Shown: positions 51,410 to 59,403 of the stretch, piece by piece
How positions within the stretch are numbered: the first letter of the stretch is position 1
How the letters are laid out: every line of letters begins with the position of its first letter
Assembly (NCBI RefSeq): GCF_008370325.1
Contig: NZ_VNIP01000013.1
Coordinates: forward strand, 1-64,000
DNA length: 64,000 bases
Source: Martinezella tropici
GTDB taxonomy: Bacteria; Pseudomonadota; Alphaproteobacteria; Rhizobiales; Rhizobiaceae
Direction: 5' to 3'
The notes under the pieces: generated by a model
Seen by the model: the letters and a program-made list of their open reading frames with translations, nothing else
The model's database searches: none
What the model was told of the DNA's origin: nothing
Translations under genes and position numbers: made by a program

Positions 51410-52156
51410 ATGAACCCGCTTCGCCCCATACTTCTTGCCGCAACCCTGGCTGTCGCTCCAGCCTTGGCTGCTCCGGCGCTTGCCCAACCGGTCTCGTTCG
51501 ATGCGAAGGACGGTGTGAAAATTTATGGAGACTTTCGCCAGGCCGAGGGGCGTTCGCGTGGAACGATTCTCCTGTTTCACATGGCCGGTTCCAACAAGAG
51601 CGAATATGCACCGCTGGCGCCGGTTCTCAACAAGGCCGGGTTCAGCACCTTGGCCATCGACCAGCGCTCGGGCGGCAATCTCTGGGGCGACGTGAACAAA
51701 ACCGCTGCAAAGGCAAAAGGCGGTTCAGAGTTCGCCGACACAATTCCCGATCTTGAGGCCGCCATCGCCTATGGCAGTCTACAACATGCAGGCCCAATTG
51801 CCGTTTGGGGCTCGAGCTATTCGTCAGCGCTCGTGTTCGTTCTTGCCGCCCGTCACCCCGAGGTGAAAGCGCTTCTCGCGTTTTCACCGGCGGAATATAT
51901 CCAGGGATATTCGATCGAAGGGGAGGCGGCCAAGCTTTCGATTCCCGTCTTCATTACTTCAGCGCCCGACGGCGGTGAGATATCGAGCGGCGAGGCTCTG
52001 GCGAAGGCGGTGCGCGATCGCAGGGCGGTGCAATATATCCCGAAGAACGGCGTACACGGGTCGTCGACACTTCGGACCGACGAGGATCCGCAAGGAGCGT
52101 CGGAAAACTGGAAGCACGTCATGGCGTTTCTTGACGATGCCTTTCCGCGAACCTGA
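51410..52156 (+). CDS. Secreted alpha/beta hydrolase
   Basis: The 248-residue precursor has a signal peptide (about 1-26, ending ALA). The hydrolase core shows RGTILLFHMAGSNKSEYAPL, AIDQRSGGN, nucleophile elbow WGSSYSSALV (Ser136) and a C-terminal His in PKNGVHGSSTL. A dienelactone-hydrolase or secreted esterase role is possible; the substrate is unknown. It is divergent from the DUF1223 gene, and both have ECF-type elements, so they are likely co-induced. Confidence 0.83.
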   Translation: MNPLRPILLAATLAVAPALAAPALAQPVSFDAKDGVKIYGDFRQAEGRSRGTILLFHMAGSNKSEYAPLAPVLNKAGFSTLAIDQRSGGNLWGDVNKTAAKAKGGSEFADTIPDLEAAIAYGSLQHAGPIAVWGSSYSSALVFVLAARHPEVKALLAFSPAEYIQGYSIEGEAAKLSIPVFITSAPDGGEISSGEALAKAVRDRRAVQYIPKNGVHGSSTLRTDEDPQGASENWKHVMAFLDDAFPRT

Positions 52157-52206
52157 CGTGGCGGTCTGTCAGAGCCAGCTAACGCGCCGGCTCTGGCGTG
52201 ATTGTT

Positions 52207-52509
52207 TCAACCCGGCAGGTGATCGGCCAATACGTCTGGCTGCTTTATTTCCAACGCGCCTTCGAAGAGTTCGTCATATTTCGCCATCAAGGCCGCTGCA
52301 ATCCGGCCACTGAGATGAGCCTGTCGTCCCTCTTCCCCTTCGAACGCGTCAAAGATCCCGAAGGTCGACGTATCGAAACGAACAGCAAACCATGCAACGG
52401 TCAACGGCTCCTGCTGCGCCAGCGCCTGTGCGCTTTTAAGGAAGGCCGCAACCTCCTCCTCTTTCCCGGACTTGGCTTTCAATTGAACGAATAGTGCAAC
52501 CTTGGTCAT
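52207..52509 (-). CDS. Antibiotic-biosynthesis-monooxygenase-fold protein
   Basis: The 100-residue ferredoxin-like ABM-fold protein reads TKVALFVQLKAKSGKEEEVA, WFAVRFDTSTFGIFDAFEGE and GRIAAALMAKYDELF. Such small dimers act as cofactor-free monooxygenases or quinol/heme-handling proteins. AGAGGAGA precedes the ATG. It is the last gene of a minus-strand operon with an SDR and a peroxiredoxin-like protein, probably under the divergent TetR gene. Confidence 0.83.
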   Translation of the reverse strand: MTKVALFVQLKAKSGKEEEVAAFLKSAQALAQQEPLTVAWFAVRFDTSTFGIFDAFEGEEGRQAHLSGRIAAALMAKYDELFEGALEIKQPDVLADHLPG

Positions 52510-52525
52510 GATTATCTCCTCTTTT

Positions 52526-53332
52526 TCAAAGCGCTGAATGGCCACTCACGGCCTCTTCGAGTGCTGATTTCATGGTCAGGAATCGTTCATCAACCGCGCC
52601 AGGATTGTCGCGATTGGCCGCGATCATCTTGGCGCGTGCCTCGCCGCCACGGATGACTTCGAAGGCATCGGATTCGATACCATCGATCAAGGCGTCCGCC
52701 ACGGCACTCGCCGGCTCCCGGGTAAAGCCAAGTTCAGGCCCGGCCTTTGAGCTTCTCATCATCGGCGTGTCCGTTGGCCCGGGATAAAGCGTTAACACGT
52801 GGATGCCTTCGCCTTTCAACTCCCGGCGCAGCGCCTCGCTGAAGTGTGAAAGGCCTGCCTTAACCGCAGCGTAGGTTGTATAGAACGGCGCGCCGATGAG
52901 GGCGATACCGGACGTTACGTTGACAACTAGCGCATTGCCTGACGCTCGCAGATGAGGGAGGGCTGCCTGCGTCAGGAGGATCGGGGCGACTAGGTCGACC
53001 TCGACCATCGTCCTTATCTCTTCCTCGGTCGTCGTTTCCAAACGTCCTGCGCGAACACCACCAGCATTGTTCACTAAAATATCCAGGCTGCCAAGGATCT
53101 CAATTGCCTTATCGAGCGACAAGGCTCGCCCATCAGCCGTCGCAACATCAGCACAAAAGCCGGATACTGGCAGGCAGCCCGCTTGAAGATCTTTGACGGC
53201 TTTGGAGAGCCGTTCGGCATTTCGTCCGGTAACCACTACTCTCGCGCCCTTTCCAAGTAACGCTCGGGCGATGGCCAATCCGATACCACTGGATCCGCCG
53301 GTAACAAGAACACGTTTTCCTTCCAGATTCAT
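52526..53332 (-). CDS. Short-chain dehydrogenase/reductase
   Basis: The 268-residue classical SDR has the cofactor motif VTGGSSGIGLAIARALLGKG, NNAGG, and the full Ser-Tyr-Lys set (Ser in VTSGIALIGAPF, YAAVK). It resembles DltE-like SDRs and acts on an unknown carbonyl. GAGG precedes the ATG. It sits between the peroxiredoxin-like gene (34 nt upstream) and the ABM gene (16 nt downstream). Confidence 0.87.
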   Translation of the reverse strand: MNLEGKRVLVTGGSSGIGLAIARALLGKGARVVVTGRNAERLSKAVKDLQAGCLPVSGFCADVATADGRALSLDKAIEILGSLDILVNNAGGVRAGRLETTTEEEIRTMVEVDLVAPILLTQAALPHLRASGNALVVNVTSGIALIGAPFYTTYAAVKAGLSHFSEALRRELKGEGIHVLTLYPGPTDTPMMRSSKAGPELGFTREPASAVADALIDGIESDAFEVIRGGEARAKMIAANRDNPGAVDERFLTMKSALEEAVSGHSAL

Positions 53333-53366
53333 CACTTGACCTCGCTTAGATTATTTTCGGTTTGGC

Positions 53367-54029
53367 TCACGCAGCCCAGGAAGACCGGAGCGCCTCGATA
53401 ATTGCTTCCGGAGGAAGCCGCCTGCGGTAGTCTATTTCCGCATGAGCCAGCCGGGCGCGGCCATTGTTGCCGATGACAAACGTTGCGGGTATCGGAAGTT
53501 CGCCGCTGTCATCTCCATTAACAGCTGGCAGATCGACACCAAAAGAAGAGGAATAGGCAGCTTTAAGGTCGTCGGGAAGCTTATAGACGAGACCGAACTG
53601 TCGAGCGACCGCATTGCCGGCATCGCTGAGGACGTCGAACGTCAAATTGTTCTTCTCGATCATCCATAGGGAGCCGTCGGGCTTCTGCGGTGAAATCGCA
53701 ATAAGGCAGCCGCCAGCATCAGCAATTGCAGGCAAAGCCCGTTCGTAGGCGGCAAGCTGGATGTTGCAATACGGACACCAGGTACCGCTATAGAAGGACA
53801 AGACCACCGGGCCACCGGCGAGCGTTTCCAGCAGTGAAATTGCTTCACCCCTGACGCCGGGGAGGGAGAATTCCGGGACTAGGTCACCAGACTTTAAAAC
53901 ACTGTCGAACGGAAACGTAGCTGTCAGTTCCTCGATCTTTGCGTTCAAGAACGCCGCGGCGCCGGGAGGTGCACTCGCCTCGAAGCTCGCGTTTTGGTCA
54001 GCGAGTTCTTGTTCAAGGCTCATTACCAT
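53367..54029 (-). CDS. Peroxiredoxin-like AhpC/TSA-family protein
   Basis: The 220-residue paralogue of the protein at 48979-49632 has C85/C88 in YSGTWCPYCNIQLAAYERAL and FDVLSDAGNAVARQFGLVY. An N-terminal helix (SLEQELADQNASFEA) precedes the thioredoxin fold. Two starts are possible (54029 and 54023). First gene of the redox operon divergent from tetR (54148), which is its likely repressor. Confidence 0.86.
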   Translation of the reverse strand: MVMSLEQELADQNASFEASAPPGAAAFLNAKIEELTATFPFDSVLKSGDLVPEFSLPGVRGEAISLLETLAGGPVVLSFYSGTWCPYCNIQLAAYERALPAIADAGGCLIAISPQKPDGSLWMIEKNNLTFDVLSDAGNAVARQFGLVYKLPDDLKAAYSSSFGVDLPAVNGDDSGELPIPATFVIGNNGRARLAHAEIDYRRRLPPEAIIEALRSSWAA

Positions 54030-54147
54030 CCATCCCTGTTTATGTTGGACACGTCCACGATTGCGTTTTAAATCAGTCGTTATAAAATGTATCTCTCAAA
54101 CTTCCGGTTATGCTGGAGGCGCGATCAAATTTTTGAGAGTTGATGTC

Positions 54148-54762
54148 ATGGCCCGGCCGAGAGAATTCGATGAAGAGAAAGTCCTGGAGCTGGCTGTCGA
54201 GCAGTTCTGGGAAAGGGGTTATGAGGCAACATCGATCCGAGACCTCGCCCAAGCCATGGGGCTGACGACCGCCAGCGTCTATAACGCCTTCGGAGACAAG
54301 CGCGCTGTCTACCGCCGTGCTTTGGATTTCTATATCGAGCGCAGCTTCGGTGATCGTGTCGGACGGTTCGAATCAAAGCCGCCGCTGCTTGCCATCAAAG
54401 CGTTTTTCGATGAAATCATCGAGCGATCGCTCAGCGATGTCAAACGCAAGGGCTGCATGTTGGTAAATTCCGCTCTCGAGGTAGCGCCTCACGACGAGGA
54501 ATTCCAACGGGTCGTGGCCGAGGTGCTGGTGCAGGTCGAAGGCTTTTTCCTGCGTTGCGTGCGGAGGGGCCAAGACGATGGATCGATAACCAACGGGCAG
54601 GCTGCCTCCGATCTCGCCGGAACGCTTCTGAGCACTTTGCTGGGAATCCGAGTCCTAGCGCGCACGCGACCCGAACGAGCACTGCTTGAAGGCCTCATCA
54701 AACCCGTTCTCGGCTTGCTCGAACCTGCTGCGGCAACGCAATTGGAATCTGCGGTACCATGA
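54148..54762 (+). CDS. TetR-family transcriptional regulator
   Basis: The 204-residue product has an N-terminal TetR helix-turn-helix (ARPREFDEEKVLELAVEQFW, then GYEATSIRDLAQAMGLTTASVYNAFGDKRAVY) and a TetR_C ligand domain. It resembles regulators of SDR/peroxiredoxin operons that respond to electrophiles. The start at 54148 gives the standard N-terminus; the longer frame does not. It is divergent from the peroxiredoxin/SDR/ABM operon across 118 nt that contain an imperfect AT-rich inverted repeat near 54068-54089. Confidence 0.87.
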   Translation: MARPREFDEEKVLELAVEQFWERGYEATSIRDLAQAMGLTTASVYNAFGDKRAVYRRALDFYIERSFGDRVGRFESKPPLLAIKAFFDEIIERSLSDVKRKGCMLVNSALEVAPHDEEFQRVVAEVLVQVEGFFLRCVRRGQDDGSITNGQAASDLAGTLLSTLLGIRVLARTRPERALLEGLIKPVLGLLEPAAATQLESAVP

Positions 54763-54831
54763 TCACATGCCACTTCGTTCAATGTCATTTTGCCATTCGT
54801 GCAGCCTTCGAAAAAAAACGGGAGCCCAGCT

Positions 54832-54857
54832 GTAACGATTATTCTTGTTCTCTCGAA
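54832..54857 (+). promoter_or_regulatory. ECF-type promoter GTAACG-N16-CGAA of the sigma gene
   Basis: GTAACG (54832-54837) and CGAA (54854-54857) have a 16-base spacer, 14 nt before the sigma-factor start. This implies autoregulation and a very short leader. As the element of the regulator itself, it is the reference for the nine others. Confidence 0.85.
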
Positions 54858-54871
54858 ATAGAGCGTATCGG

Positions 54872-55429
54872 ATGAAGAATCCGGCGCGTGAAGAAGAATG
54901 GGCTTCCTGGATGCGATCCGCAATCGCGGGCGATAGCAGGGCCTATCAAAAACTGCTGATAGCCGTGGCGCCCCATCTGCGTGTGATGGCCCGTAAGCGA
55001 TGCGAGCAGTATGGCGCGCCGGCAAGCGAGGCCGAGGACGTGGTACAGGAAGTGTTGCTGGCTATACATCTAAAACGCGGTACCTGGGATTCATCTCGAC
55101 CTCTGGGTCCGTGGATGGCTGCTCTTGTTCGCAATAAGTTGATCGACAGCCTTCGCAGACGAGGGCGGCAGGCGAGCGTTCCACTGGAGGACGTCATCGC
55201 GATACTTGAAAGCGAGGAACGACTGGACGCTGGCGATCGCATGGATGTCGAGCAGATCCTGGCGCGCCTTAAGGATCCACAACGGACGATCGTAAAATCG
55301 ATCTCGATCGAAGGTTCGAGCGTTCGCGAAACGGCGGAACGATTGAAGATGACGGAGGTTGCCGTTCGTGTGGCGCTCCATCGCGCCCTGAAAGCCCTAT
55401 CCGCTCTGTATTCGGAGCAAGCCAAATGA
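54872..55429 (+). CDS. sigF: ECF sigma factor paired with NrsF (SigF/ECF16-like)
   Basis: The 185-residue ECF-type sigma factor has region 2 (YQKLLIAVAPHLRVMARKRC, DVVQEVLLAIHLKRGTWDSS, PWMAALVRNKLIDSLRRRGR) and region 4 (LKDPQRTIVKSISIEGSSVR, then ETAERLKMTEVAVRVALHRALKAL). Pairing with a DUF1109/NrsF anti-sigma factor matches the Caulobacter SigF group, which responds to metals and recognises a GTAACC-N16-CGAA-type promoter (recalled, not checked). The stop overlaps nrsF by 4 nt. An ATG is preceded by the regulon promoter. Confidence 0.88.
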   Translation: MKNPAREEEWASWMRSAIAGDSRAYQKLLIAVAPHLRVMARKRCEQYGAPASEAEDVVQEVLLAIHLKRGTWDSSRPLGPWMAALVRNKLIDSLRRRGRQASVPLEDVIAILESEERLDAGDRMDVEQILARLKDPQRTIVKSISIEGSSVRETAERLKMTEVAVRVALHRALKALSALYSEQAK

Positions 55430-56061
55430 AGACAGACCATCTCATTGAACTGATCGTGCAGGATGCTCCCGTTCGTTCCAATCTGAGCCATATGCTTCAG
55501 CAGGCGACGATCGCCGCGACACTGATCGTCGCGATCGCCTTTTTCTCTGCTATCGGTTTGCGTCCTGATATCGACAGCGCGATGGAAACCGTACGCTTCC
55601 TGTTCAAATTCGTGATCACCATCGCGTTGGCAGCAACCGGCAGCATTGCGATGTTCCGTATTGGCAAGCCGGGTGTGCCCTTGAAGTTATCGGCCTGGAG
55701 CCTGTTGATCCCCTTGGTCCTGGCGGTCGGGGCGGCAATCGTCGAGCTATCGGTGATGCCTGCGGCAACTTGGGCAGCGCGCATGGTCGGGCATAACTCC
55801 AGGCTCTGTCTGACGATCATTCCCTTGCTTTCGATAGGGCCACTGGCGTGTTTCTTGCTTGCACTTCGCCACGGCGCCCCGACGCGACCAGGACTTGCGG
55901 GCGCTGTCGCTGGATTGGCTTCGGCCGGGATTGCGGCCACGTTCTATGCCGCCAACTGCAACGATGACAGCCCACTTTTCGTCCTCTTTTGGTATCCTAT
56001 TGCCATATCGGCCGTAGTGGCGACCGGAGCTTTAATCGGTCGCAGCTTCCTCCGCTGGTAG
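55426..56061 (+). CDS. nrsF: NrsF/DUF1109 membrane anti-sigma factor
   Basis: The 211-residue protein has about six membrane helices and the DUF1109 features: N-terminal MKTDHLIELIVQD, METVRFLFKFVITIALAATG, and the closing YAANCNDDSPLFVLFWYPIA. Two Cys conserved in the family are present, C128 (NSRLCLTIIP) and C178. In Caulobacter NrsF the two conserved Cys are needed for metal sensing. It presumably binds and inactivates the sigma factor until stress. It overlaps the sigma gene (ATGA). Confidence 0.88.
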   Translation: MKTDHLIELIVQDAPVRSNLSHMLQQATIAATLIVAIAFFSAIGLRPDIDSAMETVRFLFKFVITIALAATGSIAMFRIGKPGVPLKLSAWSLLIPLVLAVGAAIVELSVMPAATWAARMVGHNSRLCLTIIPLLSIGPLACFLLALRHGAPTRPGLAGAVAGLASAGIAATFYAANCNDDSPLFVLFWYPIAISAVVATGALIGRSFLRW

Positions 56062-56416
56062 ATTTATCTTTGGGGCAATCATCTTTCGTCAGCCCGGCCG
56101 CGGAGGGACAGTGGCCGATAGTCATGAGGCAGAGCCGTGCCCTCTCGACTCGAGCCGCTGATTTCTGGAAGGCGGAGGCAGCAACACGGGCGCGGGCGGT
56201 AACGGCTTCGACTTATGAGGACCCGAGCTTGAAATGCGCGATCCTGATACCGATCCGCAGGCCCGAAGTTTGGTGGTCGCTTGCGCAGGAGAAACGCTCA
56301 CCCGTTTGCTGGCGTCCCAGACTAGCGGCAAGTGGAAAAGGGAAGTGGCGGTCAGGCTTCGAAGGGCCGATCGCCCGTACGCGACTGAAGATGACTGACT
56401 TGATCCAGAGGACAAT
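56062..56416. other. Spacer between nrsF and the aminotransferase
   Basis: No gene is recognised. A GTAACG occurs at about 56199, but the bases 16 further on are ACCC, so it is not a promoter of the class seen elsewhere. Confidence 0.4.
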
Positions 56417-57739
56417 ATGACATCAAAACATATCAACGAACAATCACTTTCGAACTTCTGGATGCCGTTTACGGCGAACCGCCAATTCAAGGCCGCGCCT
56501 CGGATGCTTGCCGCAGCAAAGGGCATGTTCTTCGAGGATCGTGACGGCCGGAAAATCCTCGACGGGACTGCCGGACTTTGGTGTGTAAACGCCGGGCATG
56601 GGCGCGAATCCATTGCTGACGCGGTTCACCGACAGCTTATCGATCTCGACTTCGCTCCGACGTTCCAGATGGGCCATCCGATCGCCTTCGAATTCGCCGA
56701 ACGACTTGGCGCGATTGCGCCCGCCGGGCTTGATCGGGTGTTCTTCACCAGTTCCGGCTCCGAATCGGTCGAAACTGCACTCAAGATTGCAATTGCCTAT
56801 CAGCGGGCAATAGGGCAGGGAACCCGGACCCGTTTGATCGGTCGGGAGCGCGGGTATCACGGTGTCGGGTTTGGAGGCCTTTCCGTTGGCGGCATCGTCA
56901 ACAATCGCCGGGTTTATCCTTTGCTTCCAGGGTCGGACCATCTTCGCCATACGCATGACCTTGGTCGCAATGCCTTCTCCCTCGGGCAGCCAGAACATGG
57001 GGCCGAACTGGCAGATGACCTGGAGCGGCTCGTCGCTCTACACGGCGCGGAGACCATTGCCGCCGTCATTGTCGAGCCGGTCGCCGGATCGACCGGTGTC
57101 CTTATTCCTCCGCTGGGCTATCTCGAAAAGCTGCAGTCGATCGCTCACAAACACGGAATCCTGTTGATCCTCGATGAAGTGATCACGGGGTTTGGTCGCC
57201 TCGGCACCCCGTTTGCGACCGAGTATTTCGGCATTGAGCCTGACCTCGTCAGCACGGCGAAGGGCTTGACGAACGGCTCTGTGCCGATGGGAGCTGTCTT
57301 TGCGAGCCGTCAGATTCACGATGCACTGGTGACCGGCCCCGAGCAGGTCATCGAGCTTTTCCACGGATATACATACTCGGGCCATCCCGTCGCGTGTGCC
57401 GCAGGATTGGCGACCCTCGACATCTACCAGGAGGAGGGCCTGTTGCGGCGGGCCGCGAGCATCTCCGAAAGGTGGCAGAGCGCTATCCACAGTCTTCGCG
57501 ATCTGCCGAACGTCATCGATATCAGAACCGTTGGACTGATCGCCGGCATTGAACTGCAGTCGAGGCCCGGTGAGATTGGCGCTCGCGGGTATGATGCCTT
57601 CGTCAAGGCGTTCGAGCAGGGCGTACTGATCCGGGTGACCGGTGACATTATCGCACTCTCTCCACCTTTGATCGTCGACGACAATCATATCGACGAGATC
57701 GTCACCACCCTGAGCCGTGTCCTGCGATCAATCACATGA
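56417..57739 (+). CDS. Class-III omega-aminotransferase
   Basis: The 440-residue PLP enzyme has TAGLWCVNAGHGRESIADAV, FFTSSGSESVETALKIAIAY, LILDEVITGFGRLGTPFATE with the PLP Asp, and the lysine in VSTAKGLTNGSVPMGAVF. It resembles beta-alanine-pyruvate or related omega-amino-acid transaminases. The substrate is not determined by sequence. No ECF-type element precedes it, so its inclusion in the regulon is unclear. It lies between the two nrsF-like genes. Confidence 0.88.
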   Translation: MTSKHINEQSLSNFWMPFTANRQFKAAPRMLAAAKGMFFEDRDGRKILDGTAGLWCVNAGHGRESIADAVHRQLIDLDFAPTFQMGHPIAFEFAERLGAIAPAGLDRVFFTSSGSESVETALKIAIAYQRAIGQGTRTRLIGRERGYHGVGFGGLSVGGIVNNRRVYPLLPGSDHLRHTHDLGRNAFSLGQPEHGAELADDLERLVALHGAETIAAVIVEPVAGSTGVLIPPLGYLEKLQSIAHKHGILLILDEVITGFGRLGTPFATEYFGIEPDLVSTAKGLTNGSVPMGAVFASRQIHDALVTGPEQVIELFHGYTYSGHPVACAAGLATLDIYQEEGLLRRAASISERWQSAIHSLRDLPNVIDIRTVGLIAGIELQSRPGEIGARGYDAFVKAFEQGVLIRVTGDIIALSPPLIVDDNHIDEIVTTLSRVLRSIT

Positions 57740-57859
57740 CGTCCGTACAGAAAACAGCACGGCGCTTGATGCGTTAGGCCGAAGCCCTCATATCAGTGGG
57801 TGTAGATTTTAGATTAATATGATCCGCAAGCGGCGGGTCATCGAGTTGGGATTGCCCTT

Positions 57860-58495
57860 GTGAAGACCGAAGACTTGATAAACCTGATCGCGCAGGACAC
57901 CCGGCGCCCCTTAAACCCTTCCTATATGTTATCGGGCGCCGTGGTCATCGGAGCTCTAATTTCGGGTGCGGCCTTCTTTCTGACGCTTGGGTTTCGACAC
58001 GACATTTCTCAGGCAGTGGAAACGGTCAGATTCTGCTTCAAGTTCGTCGTCACTCTTTCCCTGTTTGCCACCGCAGTGACGCTGGTGGATCCGGCAATTC
58101 GGCCAGGCAGCGATTTCGGCAGGCGGCGTTGGTTGCTTCTTGTCGCGCCGATTCTGCTGCTGTCATCGACCATCGTCGAGCTACTGGTCACGCCATCTGA
58201 TCTTTGGGTGACCAGGTTGATCGGTCACAATGCTTTGCATTGCCTGACAATCATTCCGGCTTTGTCCGCTTTTCCTGGTTTTTTTCTCTTTCTCGCCATG
58301 CGCCAGGGCGCCGCTGAAAATCCGGGGGGCGCTGGTGCACTGGTGGGTCTCGTCTCCGTCGGAATTGCGGCGACGCTTTATGCATCTAACTGCTTCGATG
58401 ACAGCCCGCTGTTCGTCGCCACCTGGTATCCGCTCGCGACGCTGATCGTGGTGACTATCGGCTATTTCGGAGGCCGCCGCTTTTTGTGTTGGTAA
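57860..58495 (+). CDS. Second NrsF/DUF1109 family protein
   Basis: This 211-residue paralogue of the anti-sigma factor at 55426 has the same length, begins MKTEDLINLIAQDT, and keeps both Cys (C128 in NALHCLTIIP, C178 in YASNCFDDSPLFV). It has no sigma factor next to it and no ECF-type promoter upstream. It starts with GTG. It may be a second inhibitor of the same sigma factor, a sensor of a different signal, or a duplicate in decay. Confidence 0.85.
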   Translation: MKTEDLINLIAQDTRRPLNPSYMLSGAVVIGALISGAAFFLTLGFRHDISQAVETVRFCFKFVVTLSLFATAVTLVDPAIRPGSDFGRRRWLLLVAPILLLSSTIVELLVTPSDLWVTRLIGHNALHCLTIIPALSAFPGFFLFLAMRQGAAENPGGAGALVGLVSVGIAATLYASNCFDDSPLFVATWYPLATLIVVTIGYFGGRRFLCW

Positions 58496-58502
58496 CGAGG
58501 CG

Positions 58503-58795
58503 CTAGGCGGCCGCAAGGCGCCTGCGATTTGCCCCTGCTGCAGCATTTTCACGAGCGATGGAAAACTGAGCCAGGAGCACATTCAGGTTTTCGGCCTGAG
58601 TCAGAGCACGGCCGCATTTCAGCATTGACACCATCTTCGCGTAGGATGAAGTCCGAGTATTCCATGCTGGCCCGCCTGTGCTCCGTGGCCATGAAGCCCG
58701 TGTCGGCAAGTGCTATCATCGAAATGGCAACGAGAGGTGGCAGTATTTTCAGGCGTATGTTTGCGTTCTTGAGGAAGGCCGCGGCATAGGTCCAC
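58503..58795 (-). pseudogene. Methyl-accepting chemotaxis protein, N-terminal remnant
   Basis: On the minus strand, 58795 to about 58610 reads AFLKNANIRLKILPPLVAIS, then MIALADTGFMATEHRRASMEYSDFI. This is the start of a rhizobial chemoreceptor with its first membrane helix. A frameshift near 58620 moves the similarity (NLNVLLAQFSIARENAAAGA) to another frame, and the rest of the about 600-residue protein is missing. The start codon also seems lost. It is a broken relic between nrsF2 and the bufferin promoter. Confidence 0.7.
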
Positions 58796-58984
58796 TTGAT
58801 GCATTAAACAACGTGCACTGTGTGTTTGTTCGATCCGGCTAGCCGCCTTTAACGGCAGTCACAACTTACGGAAACTGTTGCATTATATGATGAATGAATT
58901 CTGAATTTTCGGCTATTTTGGAACGATCATGATAAAATAAAATCGTTTGGCGTGGTCCATCACAAATATGTGATCGAAATACGC

Positions 58985-59010
58985 GTAACGAAAGGCCGAA
59001 CGATTGCGAA
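58985..59010 (+). promoter_or_regulatory. ECF-type promoter GTAACG-N16-CGAA
   Basis: GTAACG (58985-58990) and CGAA (59007-59010) have a 16-base spacer, 45 nt before the DUF2282 gene. It would drive the bufferin operon. Confidence 0.85.
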
Positions 59011-59055
59011 CTCCTGATGCGTTCAACAAGAGCGTCTATCAAACAGGAGAATTTC

Positions 59056-59361
59056 ATGTCTGTTAAAACCGCTATTTCATCCGTCGTGCTCGCCGGCGCC
59101 GTTACCACTGCCCTCGCTTCGATGGTCGGTGCCGCTCCGCTTACGAAGGCCGAGGGCGCCGCTGCTGTCGCCGCTCGCAAGGAAAAGTGCTTCGGCGTCG
59201 CCCTGAAGGGCCAGAACGATTGCGCTGCCGGCCCAGGAACGACCTGCCAGGGCACCTCGACGGTCGATTTCCAGGGCAACTCCTGGAAGTTCGTTCAGGG
59301 TGGCACCTGCACATCGATCAAGCTGCCGAACGGCAAGCACGGTTCGCTGAAGGCGATTTAA
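59056..59361 (+). CDS. bufA: BufA-type DUF2282 bufferin precursor
   Basis: The 101-residue DUF2282 protein has a signal peptide (about 1-26, ending GAA) and a mature domain with four Cys: C45 in KEKCFGVALKGQND, C56, C64 in GTTCQG, and C85 in QGGTCTS. BufA peptides are modified at Cys by an MNIO enzyme and buffer copper in the periplasm. The ATG at 59056 follows AGGAGA. It is the first gene of the operon 59056-61671 and is expected to be strongly induced by the sigma factor. Confidence 0.88.
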   Translation: MSVKTAISSVVLAGAVTTALASMVGAAPLTKAEGAAAVAARKEKCFGVALKGQNDCAAGPGTTCQGTSTVDFQGNSWKFVQGGTCTSIKLPNGKHGSLKAI

Positions 59362-59403
59362 TTCGCGGCGAAACGCAAGCAAACTGGAAAGCGGAGAAGA
59401 TCT

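Noticed and set aside
56199..56224. GTAACG before the aminotransferase as a regulon promoter
   Set aside because: The -10 block at N16 is ACCC, and the distance to the gene is about 190 nt.
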